Positions 1 to 8,256 of a stretch of 64,000 nt of DNA are shown piece by piece. The number at the start of each line of letters is the position of its first letter. Within the stretch, counting starts at the first letter, position 1. The notes beneath the pieces were generated by a model that saw nothing but the letters and a program-made list of their open reading frames with translations, ran no database searches and was not told where the DNA came from. The stretch is from Verrucomicrobiia bacterium (GTDB lineage Bacteria > Verrucomicrobiota > Verrucomicrobiia > Verrucomicrobiales > DEV007), in the NCBI GenBank assembly GCA_030427505.1, contig JAUICH010000022.1:1-64000 (forward strand), given 5' to 3'. Position numbers and translations under genes: made by a program.

Positions 1-2
1 GT

Positions 3-197
3 TCTCTCCAGGAACTGGACAACGCCAACCTCAAAGGCCTCCTCCGCCGCGTCATCGGCAAGATCTTCAACGATCTCGAAATCAAGGGCTGGTGCCGCGA
101 GTTCGAAGTGAAGAACGGCGTACGGGAAGACGAAGAGAACGCGGCAACCGAGGCCGCCGAGGCGAAGGCTAAAGAACCCGCCGCCGTGGGTTCTTAA
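3..197 (+). CDS. C-terminal end of an unidentified protein (partial)
   Basis: The open frame enters from the left edge and gives 64 residues before a TAA at 195-197. The visible part is a charged helical stretch (around LRRVIGKIFNDLEIKGW) followed by an Ala/Glu/Lys-rich tail (EAAEAKAKEPAAVGS) that looks disordered. Codon use, with G or C at most third positions, matches the other genes. I do not recognise the family from this tail. The start and main domain lie outside the window. Confidence 0.6.
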   Translation, partial: SLQELDNANLKGLLRRVIGKIFNDLEIKGWCREFEVKNGVREDEENAATEAAEAKAKEPAAVGS

Positions 198-230
198 TCC
201 ACTAAGCAAGCCCGGCCTCCTCACAGCCCC

Positions 231-308
231 ATACGCCGGGTCGTCTGTTTCATCGCCACCAGTCTCGACGGCTTCATCGCCTCCCCGGACGGCGGCATTG
301 ACTGTATT
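231..308 (+). pseudogene. Remnant of a dihydrofolate reductase/RibD-like N-terminus
   Basis: The frame from 231 reads IRRVVCFIATSLDGFIASPDGG, cited here as RRVVCFIATSLDGFIA plus SPDGGID. This is the characteristic opening strand and loop of small dihydrofolate reductase/RibD C-terminal-domain proteins. The expected ATG is replaced by ATA at 231-233, and after GGID the frame turns into unrelated sequence that stops near 450. Only about 25 of some 180 residues remain, so it is a decayed fragment. It lies 34 bases after the preceding stop codon. Confidence 0.6.
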
Positions 309-309
309 T

Positions 310-411
310 CGGGTCCCTGGCAACAGGGGCTGGCCCGGAAGGACGCAAATCTTCCCCTACCTCATCTACACCGCCTTCACGATTCTGTTGTTGCTCAGCT
401 GGGTGTATTGA
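310..411 (+). pseudogene. Possible C-terminal remnant of a membrane protein
   Basis: Frame 1 reads a short hydrophobic helix, PYLIYTAFTILLLLSWVY, ending in TGA at 409-411. It joins directly to the dihydrofolate-reductase remnant but in another frame, as expected where two gene fragments were joined by a deletion. No start codon or upstream domain is visible. The stretch is too short to name a family and could be chance hydrophobicity. Confidence 0.3.
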
Positions 412-492
412 AGGCAAGCCTAAATCGTTTTCGACAGTCTATGGCTTAGTGACGAAGCGAGCCTGACGCCTTTTCTACGCAATCCCAGCTCG

Positions 493-618
493 CGAGTTCC
501 TCGCCCGGAGGTCGAGGACCACCTTCTCCGGTCGAAGCCCTGCCGTCATTCAGATCATGCAACGGCGCCGTTCGCTCACAAGGTGGGACGCGATCTCCGA
601 GCGCGTTCACGAATCGCC
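493..618 (+). repeat. Dispersed repeat, copy 1 (RWDAISE / VPxPEVEDH type)
   Basis: Two segments recur elsewhere in the window. Bases 493-525 (reading VPRPEVEDHLL) match 28766-28798 on the minus strand. Bases 580-618 (reading RWDAISERV) match 28948-28967 and 49869-49906 on the minus strand. Here the EVEDH part precedes the RWDAISE part, the opposite of the 28.9 kb copy, so this may be the end of one unit and the start of another. It lies in gene-free DNA. The family is not recognised. Confidence 0.5.
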
Positions 619-691
619 AAAACGGCTCCACTTCTTCCATCGCTAGGACATCCCACAAACCCCACTGCAAAAAGAGAGCACTTCTACCCCC

Positions 692-1624
692 TCACACCGC
701 CAAGTGCCCCAAAGCCAACAAGCCGTAATACGTGTATTCCAGGTCCAGCGTGTCGTCTTCCCAGTGACCGTGGAAACCACCTTCGGCGGTCCAGAGGGTA
801 TCGACAAAGTCCAGGCACGGCTCCACCAGATTCCGGTAGGGCACTTGAATGCCATCCAGCGCGTGTAGCGCCACCGCCGTGGAAAGCAGGTCCGGCATGG
901 GCGCGCCGGGAAAGGGTAGAAATCCTCCCTGCTCCAAGTGCCAGGAACTTAAGATAAAGCGGCCCGTGTCCGGTGAAATCGGCATCTGAAGGTTCCGGCA
1001 CAACGTAACCGCCGCCGCCGTGGCGGGCACATTGGGCACGGGAATCAGGTGATCGTTCACCCAGCCGCCCCGGCAGTCATCATCATCGCCGTCCTCTTCG
1101 TCATCGTCCGCCTCGGCGCGAAGCGAATCCACGCAGGCCCGCACGCCATCCAGGTTCGGCGGTTCCTGTCGATGATCGGCATAAGCTCCATAAGCCAGGA
1201 AACAGGCATAGGTGGAACCCGAGGCCGCCTTTGGCGCCTGGTTGTACCCACCATCCGCCGTGCGGAATGCTTCAATCCGCCCGAAAATTCCCGCCAGCGC
1301 TTCCGGCGGCACCCCCGGCTCCGGAAAAGCCGACCACAGCCGCGCCAGGCAACAGAGATGCACAAAGTCCAGCCCCTCTCCATCCGCGAAGGAACTCAAG
1401 TAAGGCACTAGAGTCTTTCCAGGCAATTCCGTCTGGAGAGCCGTCAGGCAATCCACCGCGAAAGACGTGTAATACAGATCCGGCTTTCCGTCCCGGTCTA
1501 GAAACCCACCCGTCGCCGCGTCCTGTTGCGAGCGGACAAATTCTTCCACCAGCGCCGTGGCTTCTTCACCCAACATCGTGGGCGCCAGCCGGGCAACCTG
1601 GAGCATTTCGAGACGGAGAGACAT
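692..1624 (-). CDS. Prenyltransferase/squalene-cyclase-like alpha-toroid repeat protein
   Basis: About 310 residues of helical repeats with glycine-rich turns, for example QQDAATGGFLDRDGKPD near the start, RTADGGYNQAPKA in the middle and EQGGFLPFPG plus TAEGGFHGHW near the end. These are the spaced Q/GGF repeats of the alpha/alpha toroid shared by protein prenyltransferase beta subunits and terpene cyclases. There is no signal peptide and no DxDD acid motif, so catalysis is uncertain. I prefer the ATG at 1624 (MSLRLEML) over a GTG at 1651, because homologous openings typically begin RLEMLQVARLAP; neither has a clear ribosome site. An acidic DDDEEDGDDDD stretch interrupts the middle. A class II triterpene cyclase lies 3 kb away, but they do not form an operon. 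Confidence 0.75.
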   Translation of the reverse strand: MSLRLEMLQVARLAPTMLGEEATALVEEFVRSQQDAATGGFLDRDGKPDLYYTSFAVDCLTALQTELPGKTLVPYLSSFADGEGLDFVHLCCLARLWSAFPEPGVPPEALAGIFGRIEAFRTADGGYNQAPKAASGSTYACFLAYGAYADHRQEPPNLDGVRACVDSLRAEADDDEEDGDDDDCRGGWVNDHLIPVPNVPATAAAVTLCRNLQMPISPDTGRFILSSWHLEQGGFLPFPGAPMPDLLSTAVALHALDGIQVPYRNLVEPCLDFVDTLWTAEGGFHGHWEDDTLDLEYTYYGLLALGHLAV

Positions 1625-1678
1625 GGCGGGGAATCGCACTCTATCCGTCACCGCGAGGGAAGCAATGTTTCCTCTCCC

Positions 1679-2164
1679 TCACAAACACCCCGCCATCTTC
1701 GCTCCAATTTCCCAAAGGGCTTTCTCTTCTGCCTCCGTGAAATCGTAGGGCTCGAATTTGCCGATCCCGAGGGTGCCTTTCAGATCATCCCCCTTGAGCA
1801 GGGGGATCGCGATGGAGCCGGAGACGTTGGTTTTCCGGGCATCCTCGCGGGCCACGCCGCCGAGGTCTTGCTGGAGGTTGCAGAGTTCCACCGCCTCGCG
1901 CCGTTCCGCGGCGGCTCCAGCGATGCCCTTGCCGATCGGGATGACCGTCACCTTCGGCATCAGTTCTTCGGGAATGCCCCGGTGAGCGCGCAGGTGCAGC
2001 ATCTTGTCGCCCCCCGCGTCATAGGTGTGAATGGTGCCCGTCGGGCAATTGAAAAAGGCCAGCACGGCTTCCAAAGCCGCCTGCCAACTTTCCGGAGGCG
2101 AGTTTTCTCCTTCAGTCAGGGCCGCTTCCACTTTTTCGATCACGGGGGCAATGTCGCTGTTCAT
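1679..2164 (-). CDS. GAF domain protein
   Basis: A 161-residue protein that is almost entirely one GAF domain. Visible features are LEAVLAFFNCPTGTIHTYD, the loop PIGKGIAGAAAERREAVEL and the closing IAIPLLKGDDLKGTLGIGK. GAF domains bind small ligands or act as redox and dimerisation modules. No output domain is attached, so this is a single-domain sensor or a free methionine sulfoxide reductase-like fold; the conserved cysteines of that enzyme class are not obvious. It is soluble with no signal peptide and lies 27 bases from the cyclase-like gene downstream on the same strand, so the two may be co-transcribed. Confidence 0.8.
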   Translation of the reverse strand: MNSDIAPVIEKVEAALTEGENSPPESWQAALEAVLAFFNCPTGTIHTYDAGGDKMLHLRAHRGIPEELMPKVTVIPIGKGIAGAAAERREAVELCNLQQDLGGVAREDARKTNVSGSIAIPLLKGDDLKGTLGIGKFEPYDFTEAEEKALWEIGAKMAGCL

Positions 2165-2229
2165 GGTACTCGTAAACTATCTTGGAAACCGGCGGATTCC
2201 ATCCTCTCTTTGAGGGACCTCACGGGGAG

Positions 2230-3378
2230 TCATTCCACCGGCTTCTCCCGGTCGGGTGTGACCAGCTTCACTTCGGTGGCGGAGGGTGGCTTCAGGTGAG
2301 TGTCCATCCAGGCATAGATCAGGGCGCGGGACTCGTGCTCCACGGAGTGCCCCCGGCCATGGACGTAGAAGGCGTAATTCTCCGGATGACCGGTCAGGGT
2401 CCACACATCCAGCAGCTTCAGGTTCATGAGGGCCCGCTGTTTCTGCGCCAGCGGATCGCCGTCGTTGACGGCGGAGACATCCAGATACGCGCGGGGCGCC
2501 ACCAGGGCGATGATCTCATGGAAATCGATGTCCGGCAGTTCGCCCTTCAGAAAGCCTTCCCGCAGAGGTTTGAAATAAATATACCAATGGTCCCGCGACC
2601 AATGGGTAACGTTTTTATTGTGCCGGAAAAAACTGGCGGCGCAGTTGGAAGCGGCGGCTTTGATTCGGCTGTCGTAGGCCGCCAGAAACATCGTCCCCTG
2701 CCCGCCCAGGGAATGGCCCAGCGCGCCAAGGTTCTCCATATCCACCTCCGGCAGAGACGCTAACACATCCACCGCAATGGAGTGCTCATAGGTAAACTTG
2801 CCCACCGCCGTCCAGTCCGGGTGCTTTTCGTAAAAGCGCGTGGTGTCGTACGGCCCCTCAGGCGGAATGCGGTGCCCGGACACGAAGTGCTCCGGCGCGA
2901 TGACAATGTAGCCCCGCCGCGCGAGGTGATCGAGGTAGGCTTTCTGTGGATTGTCCTCCAGCCCCGCCGCGCGCCGCGCTCCCTGGGCATGGGTCCCATG
3001 CAAGGCCACGATGGCGGGCGACTTCTCCGGCCGGTCCAGGGGCCGTGCCAGGTAGGCATGGGCCCGCTCGTCTGACTCCACCGCGTAGCTGATCAGTTGC
3101 CGCTCGTACACGCCGTCCACGATGACCGCTTCATGCACCTGGAGATCCAGGGGCGGTTTCTCCGGCTTGGCTTCGTCGCGGATCAAGTGCAGGAAGCGCT
3201 TCCGCAAGTCTTCGCGGTGCCCGGTCCAGTCCTCGGCGGTAGCCACGTCTTCCAGCAGGTCGTCCCAGGAAGACTCGATTACCGGCGGATCCGACACGGG
3301 ACGAGTCTGGGCCCGGATCAGGCCAGCTTGAAACAAGAGGAAGGCCAACAACAACCAGAGATGACACGGGGATTTCAT
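2230..3378 (-). CDS. Exported alpha/beta-hydrolase (dienelactone hydrolase/acetyl-esterase type)
   Basis: A 382-residue protein with a Sec signal peptide (LLLAFLLFQAGLIRAQ, cleavage near residue 24). The alpha/beta-hydrolase core shows the oxyanion region AIVALHGTHA (about 122-131), the nucleophile elbow GHSLGG with Ser223, and a late His in VHGRGHSVEHE. DPLAQ after VNDGD is a candidate acid loop. Such proteins in this phylum usually remove acyl groups from plant or algal polysaccharides. The substrate here is unknown. It is transcribed leftward towards the GAF gene, 65 bases away, and an element end (3450-3481) lies upstream. Confidence 0.8.
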   Translation of the reverse strand: MKSPCHLWLLLAFLLFQAGLIRAQTRPVSDPPVIESSWDDLLEDVATAEDWTGHREDLRKRFLHLIRDEAKPEKPPLDLQVHEAVIVDGVYERQLISYAVESDERAHAYLARPLDRPEKSPAIVALHGTHAQGARRAAGLEDNPQKAYLDHLARRGYIVIAPEHFVSGHRIPPEGPYDTTRFYEKHPDWTAVGKFTYEHSIAVDVLASLPEVDMENLGALGHSLGGQGTMFLAAYDSRIKAAASNCAASFFRHNKNVTHWSRDHWYIYFKPLREGFLKGELPDIDFHEIIALVAPRAYLDVSAVNDGDPLAQKQRALMNLKLLDVWTLTGHPENYAFYVHGRGHSVEHESRALIYAWMDTHLKPPSATEVKLVTPDREKPVE

Positions 3379-3449
3379 GGGAAAAGCTTACAGTAGACTG
3401 TTTGCCAATAGTCTGTTCGCAAATCGAAATTGAAAGTGGAGGATAGAAG

Positions 3450-3481
3450 CCGGTCCGCCCCCAATTTGTCCACACAGCCTA
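3450..3481 (-). repeat. Partial GGACAAATT element (copy A)
   Basis: On the plus strand the segment reads CCGGTCCG, then CCCCCAATTTGTCC, then ACACAGCCTA. It agrees with the right end of the complete copy at 34242-34272 in about 28 of 32 positions, including the inner CCGGTCCG. Only this arm is present; the bases further left are unrelated. Its last three bases (CTA, 3479-3481) are the stop codon of the neighbouring minus-strand gene. Confidence 0.65.
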
Positions 3482-4504
3482 CTCGTTCTCGACAAGCCAG
3501 TCCTGAATCCAGTATCGGGGCAATTCGAAGTCGCCAGTGTCGTCGATCATGTATAAACGAGCCATTTCCGGCCGCTCTTTGATCCATTGCCGCCAAGGCA
3601 CCAAATTCATTCGAACCCGGTCCCCTTCCCGGACTTTTCTTCCTAGAGTCACCTGCCGGTCTCTCAGGATCTGATCGATCCCGATGATACTCTCTCCGGT
3701 CCCTTCAATCTCGAACAAGCTCGCGCGCAAGGCGTCCGGATATTCGAATCGAACTTCGTCACCCAGCTCCAACTGAGTGGTCATCTTCATGCGTCCTATT
3801 TTCTGGATGGACTCAGTAGTAGAGGCAAACTCCGGATTGGGATCGAGAGGCATAAATTTCGGATTTGCAAAATGCCTGTCGGTAAATATCCACACCACCA
3901 GATCCACGTCTTCCAGGTATTCCTCTCGAAATACAAACAGGTAGTTGTGTACCAGATGCCCACCCCCATTATTACAGAGAACCTTGATCTCATGATCGTG
4001 TGTCGTGACGGAAATCTTCTCGGCAAAACTTTCCGCAAAGCACTCCCCCAGAAAAACCACATTCAGCGACGCGCCCGCCTTTGTGAAAATACCGCGTTCT
4101 TCAAGACGGTTGAGAATGATGTCCGCAATGCGCTTATTCGCCTCTGGCTTAAAGTGGAAACGGTCTTCCCCATAGAGGTCCTCCTTCAAATTCTCTCGAA
4201 GAATGGAGGAATAGAGGTTGATGACGGGAATACCCGCTTTCTCCAACTGATCCTGGGCGACATCGGCAACAAGCGTGACCTCATGGCGCTCTTTCAGCGG
4301 CTCGTCGTGGGCGTCCGTTACCTCTTCATAGAGCTCCGTCCGCACGGGCATCCGAACTATACATAAATCGGTTTCATTCCGCTCCAGTTCCTCTTTCAGC
4401 TCCAGAATAATGGAAACGTTTCTCAGCGTTTCAGCGGAGGTCACATGCGGAAACAAAACGAGTGACCACACAAACCAAAGCACAATTCTCACGACAGAAA
4501 CCAT
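3479..4504 (-). CDS. AlgX/AlgJ-like SGNH-fold protein
   Basis: A 341-residue protein with an N-terminal signal peptide (LWFVWSLVLFPHVTSA, about 9-24). The order of motifs matches the AlgJ/AlgX alginate O-acetylation family: LCIVRMPVRTELYEE, GIPVINLYSSI, then DRFHFKPEAN with the Asp114/His117 pair of the D-x-x-H motif, then FLGECFAESF where the family has a G-x-S nucleophile motif, then GGGHLVHNYLF and LVVWIFTDRHF. The nucleophile position is Cys155 rather than Ser; Ser159 is nearby. A C-terminal extension of about 120 residues follows. No MBOT acyltransferase partner is adjacent, so an O-acetylation role is inferred from fold only. The stop codon lies in a repeat end. Confidence 0.6.
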   Translation of the reverse strand: MVSVVRIVLWFVWSLVLFPHVTSAETLRNVSIILELKEELERNETDLCIVRMPVRTELYEEVTDAHDEPLKERHEVTLVADVAQDQLEKAGIPVINLYSSILRENLKEDLYGEDRFHFKPEANKRIADIILNRLEERGIFTKAGASLNVVFLGECFAESFAEKISVTTHDHEIKVLCNNGGGHLVHNYLFVFREEYLEDVDLVVWIFTDRHFANPKFMPLDPNPEFASTTESIQKIGRMKMTTQLELGDEVRFEYPDALRASLFEIEGTGESIIGIDQILRDRQVTLGRKVREGDRVRMNLVPWRQWIKERPEMARLYMIDDTGDFELPRYWIQDWLVENE

Positions 4505-4721
4505 TTGGCCAACTAGTCACCAGGTTCAGGCGGATGCAAGTCAAACACCCGTTCGCCCAGCCTTTCTCCTCCCAAAACGATGCACCCGTGTGTGCCTCGC
4601 GCTTCAGCCCCGGTATCTTCTCTCAACCCGTAAAAGCACTCCACCCATCTTCTGGCCGGTTGACGCTCCACCCGGTGGCCCCATCTTTCCCTGTCATTTC
4701 CACTCTTTTACTTCGCTCCCT

Positions 4722-6563
4722 GTGTCCATTTCAGACCTCCTCTCCGAAACCCTGACCAACGCGCGGCATTCCTTGCTGGCGGAACGAAACGCGGCGGGCC
4801 ACTGGGAAGGCGAGCTTTCCACCAGCGCCCTTTCCACCGCCACCGCCGTGGTGGCGCTGCACACCGTGGATCCGGAAGCCCACCGTTCCCTCATCCAGGG
4901 CGGCCTGCGCTGGCTGATCGATCACCAGAACGAAGACGGCGGCTGGGGGGATACCGTTCTCAGCTTCTCTAACATTTCCACTACCCTGCTCTGCTGGGCA
5001 GCCTTGAACCTGGCGCCCCAGACCGAACTCCTGCCCGGCCCCACCGAAGCCGTCGCCCGGGCGGAGAAATGGATTCATGGTTACGTGGGCAGCCTGGAGC
5101 CAGGCGCCATCGCGGAGAAAGTGAAAGACCGCTACGGCAAGGACCGCACCTTTTCCGTGCCGATCCTGATGTGCTGCGCCATCGCCGGCCGGCTGGGGAC
5201 AGACCCGAAAGCCGCCTGGCGGCGGGTGCTGCCCCTGCCGTTTGAGCTGGCCGCGTTCCCCAGGAAGATGTTTGCCATCCTGCGGCTGCCAGTGGTCAGC
5301 TACGCGCTACCTGCGCTCATTTCCATTGGGTATGCCCGTTTTTACCACGCGCCTCCTTCGTCACCCTGGCGCTGGCTCCGGCGCCGCGCCTGGCCGAAGA
5401 CCTCGCGGCTCCTGGAAACCATCCAGCCGTCCAGTGGCGGTTTCCTGGAAGCGGCTCCGCTAACCAGCTTCGTCACCATGGCACTGGCGTCCTCCGGTCA
5501 AAAGAGTCACCCCGTGGTGGCGCGGGCCGTGAGGTTCCTGGGAGACTCCGTCCGCCCGGATGGCAGTTGGCCCATCGACACGAACCTGGCCACCTGGGGC
5601 ACCACCCTGGCCGTGAAGGCCCTGATGGCTCAGGACCGGCCCCGGACGTTTTTTAAAGACACTCCGAATCCCGAAGATTTTTCGGAGAGGGACCGGGCCG
5701 GGGTTCGCGACTGGTTGCTCGGCCAACAATACACGGAGATCCATCCCTACACGGACGCTCCGCCGGGCGGGTGGGCCTGGACCGACCTGCCGGGCGGCGT
5801 GCCGGACGCGGACGATACCCCCGGCGCGCTGCTGGCCCTGCGCCAACTGGCGGACGAAGACACCTTCGGCCGCTGCCGGGACGCCGCCGTCCAGGGCATC
5901 CACTGGCTGCTGGGCTTGCAGAATACGAATGGGGGTATTCCCACCTTTTGCCGCGGCTGGGGCGCTCTGCCCTTCGACCGCTCCAGCCCCGACCTGACCG
6001 CCCACACCCTGCGCGCCTGGAATGCGTGGCTGCCGCATGTGGACCCCATCCTCCGGGCCCGCATCGGCCTGGCCAAGGATAAGGCCCTTGCCTACCTGGC
6101 CCAAACTCAGCAGGCGGACGGTTCCTGGGTACCGCTGTGGTTCGGCAATCAACACCTGCCGGACGAAACCAATCCCACCTACGGCACCGCCATGGTGCTG
6201 CTGGCGCTTTCCCAACTGGACGCGAACGACCTGATCGGTAAGGCCCTCCATTGGCTGCTGACAAACCAGCGGGACGATGGCGGCTGGGGCTCGGGAAAAG
6301 GTACCCCCGCGTCCATTGAAGAAACCGCCCTGGCCCTGAACGCTCTCGCCGCCCTGGCCGGAGTGGGCCTCGTGGCCCACGACGACCCGGCCATCCAGAA
6401 CGGCGCCCGCTACCTGGCGGAAGCAACTAAGAACGGCACCCAGTTCCCGCCATCCCCCATCGGCTTTTACTTTGCCAAGCTCTGGTACTTCGAAAAGCTC
6501 TACCCCATGGTCTGGACCGTGTCCGCTCTCACCCGGTTGCGGGAGCTGTCCGCGTCTTCATAA
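4722..6563 (+). CDS. Class II triterpene (squalene-hopene-type) cyclase
   Basis: From the GTG at 4722 the product is 613 residues, close to the 620-680 usual for squalene-hopene cyclases. The N-terminus carries GHWEGELSTSALSTATAVV; QW-type repeats appear as QNEDGGWGD (about 69-77), QTNGGIPTF-like turns, QADGSWVPLWFG and QRDDGGWGSG. The proton-donating DxDD motif is DADD at 362-365 and is intact. The predicted reaction is cationic cyclisation of squalene or a related polyprene at the membrane. The frame is open upstream to 4410 but that part has no conserved residues and overlaps the divergent gene, so the GTG before SISDLLSETL is chosen. No squalene-synthesis (hpnCDE) genes are adjacent. The exact product, hopene or another polyprenoid, cannot be read from sequence. 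Confidence 0.85.
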   Translation: MSISDLLSETLTNARHSLLAERNAAGHWEGELSTSALSTATAVVALHTVDPEAHRSLIQGGLRWLIDHQNEDGGWGDTVLSFSNISTTLLCWAALNLAPQTELLPGPTEAVARAEKWIHGYVGSLEPGAIAEKVKDRYGKDRTFSVPILMCCAIAGRLGTDPKAAWRRVLPLPFELAAFPRKMFAILRLPVVSYALPALISIGYARFYHAPPSSPWRWLRRRAWPKTSRLLETIQPSSGGFLEAAPLTSFVTMALASSGQKSHPVVARAVRFLGDSVRPDGSWPIDTNLATWGTTLAVKALMAQDRPRTFFKDTPNPEDFSERDRAGVRDWLLGQQYTEIHPYTDAPPGGWAWTDLPGGVPDADDTPGALLALRQLADEDTFGRCRDAAVQGIHWLLGLQNTNGGIPTFCRGWGALPFDRSSPDLTAHTLRAWNAWLPHVDPILRARIGLAKDKALAYLAQTQQADGSWVPLWFGNQHLPDETNPTYGTAMVLLALSQLDANDLIGKALHWLLTNQRDDGGWGSGKGTPASIEETALALNALAALAGVGLVAHDDPAIQNGARYLAEATKNGTQFPPSPIGFYFAKLWYFEKLYPMVWTVSALTRLRELSASS

Positions 6564-6572
6564 CGCCCCAGC

Positions 6573-7721
6573 TCAGTCATTCCCCTTGCTCACCCGCGCG
6601 CTCCACCAAAAGCCCACCAGAAGGAGCACGATCATGCCACCGCCAAGAACATTGCCGATCACCTCCTTCATTCCCGGCGCGGTGAACAGCCAGAACACAC
6701 CGGTCACGAACCCGGCAAACACCACCACAAAAAGTCCAAACCTCACCCAGAACGGCCAGCCATGAAGGCCTAGAAAGCCTCCCCTCACCCGCTCCACGCC
6801 ACCGGCCTTTTTCAGGAGTTCGGTCACCGTCAGGTATTCGTACACCCGGGCCGGCACCCACAGAAAGACGATCCAGACAGCCATCAACATCAAAGCCGGT
6901 CCGGCCAATACCAGCGCCAGGGGCAAGGCCAACGCCAGGGCCCAGCCCTTGTCATGGTACTTTTCCCAAACCCGGTAGCCCTTGCGGCACAGGTGCATGG
7001 GCAGGTTCAGAATTCTCAACGCCCAATCCTTCCGCCTGAGGGCTTCGGCCAGGGCCTCACGATAGACGGACTCGCCCGGGTCCAGGAGCAGCGCCCGCCG
7101 AAAGGCTTCTTCCGCGTTGTCCGCGTCATCCAGATCGTCCAGGTAAATCCGGCCGATGAAGTAGTGAATCGACGAGTTTTCAGGGTTCAGCCGGAGGGCT
7201 TTCTCCTGCTCCTCGATAGCCGCGAACCCCTTTAGCCGGTCCGCCTGGTGGGTGTGGTTCATCACCGTGGCCATGAAGCCTTCGACCTCCGCGTTCAGCG
7301 GCGCGAGGGAGCGGGCCTGCTCTCCCACCTCCCGGGCGCTGAGGGCATCGCCCCGGGCCAGGCAGTTCCACCCGTAGTGCAGCCAGACTTCCGCGTTCTG
7401 GGAGTCCAGGCGCAGCGCATCCAGGAGCGATTGCTTTGCCTTCAGCAACCGGTTTTCCCGCATATGCACGCGGGCCATGAGGACGTGCGAAAAGGAATCC
7501 TCCGCCTCACAACGGAGCGCCGCCTCCGCGTGCCGCCGCGCCGTGCGGGGCCGGTCCACATTCAGCGCGGCCTGCGCCATCATCTGGTGAGCCCAGCCGT
7601 TTTCCGGATCGTCCCGCAGCACTTCGCCGCCGAACTCCAGCACGCGTTCCCACTGCCCTCCTTCCACCAGCCGGGAGAGCAGCAGGGTTTTCTTTGCTTC
7701 GGTGGCGCCAGCGTGATCCAC
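6573..7721 (-). CDS. TPR protein with a C-terminal membrane domain
   Basis: A 382-residue protein. Residues about 10-245 form tandem tetratricopeptide repeats, with helices such as GWAHQMMAQAALNVDRPRTA, VWLHYGWNCLARGDALSA and DNAEEAFRRALLLDPGESVY. The last 125 residues hold about three membrane helices (ALALPLALVLAGPALMLMAV; FGLFVVVFAGFVTGVFWLF; GGGMIVLLLVGFWWSA). It is probably an inner-membrane scaffold with cytoplasmic repeats. It converges with the cyclase gene, whose end is 9 bases away. The signalling genes upstream read in the same direction (64-base gap), so co-transcription is possible. Confidence 0.75.
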   Translation of the reverse strand: MDHAGATEAKKTLLLSRLVEGGQWERVLEFGGEVLRDDPENGWAHQMMAQAALNVDRPRTARRHAEAALRCEAEDSFSHVLMARVHMRENRLLKAKQSLLDALRLDSQNAEVWLHYGWNCLARGDALSAREVGEQARSLAPLNAEVEGFMATVMNHTHQADRLKGFAAIEEQEKALRLNPENSSIHYFIGRIYLDDLDDADNAEEAFRRALLLDPGESVYREALAEALRRKDWALRILNLPMHLCRKGYRVWEKYHDKGWALALALPLALVLAGPALMLMAVWIVFLWVPARVYEYLTVTELLKKAGGVERVRGGFLGLHGWPFWVRFGLFVVVFAGFVTGVFWLFTAPGMKEVIGNVLGGGMIVLLLVGFWWSARVSKGND

Positions 7722-7785
7722 TGCGAAAACCTAGCGCTAAAATCCGCCCACCGGAAAGAACGAAGTAGCCACTTTGGCGGCCGGC

Positions 7786-8166
7786 TCAGGCGGCGGAGGC
7801 CCGGGCGAGCTGCTTTTCGATTTCCTGAACCAAAACGCCCAGCTCCACGGGCTTGCCCAGAACCGCGCACTCCATTCCGCCCATATTGGCGATGCCGCTG
7901 GCTTCCTTGGCGAGGGCCGTCAGCAGAATGACGGGCGTCTCTTTCAAATGCGGATCCGCCCTCAGCTCCGCGAGGACATCCCCCCCATCTTTCTCCGGCA
8001 TCATGACGTCCAGAACGATCAATTCCGGACGAAGCCGCCGGATGGTATCCAACGCCCGGAGAGAGTCATTCTCCGCCGTTACCTCATACCCGTACTTTTG
8101 CAGCGCCCGGCTGACAAGCGTCGTCAGGCCTACATTATCGTCGATGAGCAGTATCCGGCCGGCCAT
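7786..8166 (-). CDS. Single-domain response regulator (CheY-like receiver)
   Basis: A 126-residue receiver domain with no output domain. The phosphorylation site is complete: acidic pair Asp9-Asp10, phospho-acceptor Asp53 in LIVLDVMMPEKDG, Thr in ILLTALAK, and Lys105 in LGKPV. It is the last of three signalling genes on the minus strand, 90 bases after the second receiver. It could relay phosphate to, or control, the phosphatase encoded upstream, but its partner kinase is not in the window. Confidence 0.9.
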   Translation of the reverse strand: MAGRILLIDDNVGLTTLVSRALQKYGYEVTAENDSLRALDTIRRLRPELIVLDVMMPEKDGGDVLAELRADPHLKETPVILLTALAKEASGIANMGGMECAVLGKPVELGVLVQEIEKQLARASAA

Positions 8167-8256
8167 GACTTTTTGACTGAGCGTGCCCTAATCTACGTTC
8201 ATTCGGGCACCAATCAACCCTAAGCCAGGCTTTCGTTCTTGCCGTACCACAAGCGC

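Noticed and set aside
4410-4721. An N-terminal extension of the triterpene cyclase
   Set aside because: The extra 104 residues are non-conserved, overlap the start of the divergent gene and lack any signal; homology begins just after the GTG at 4722.
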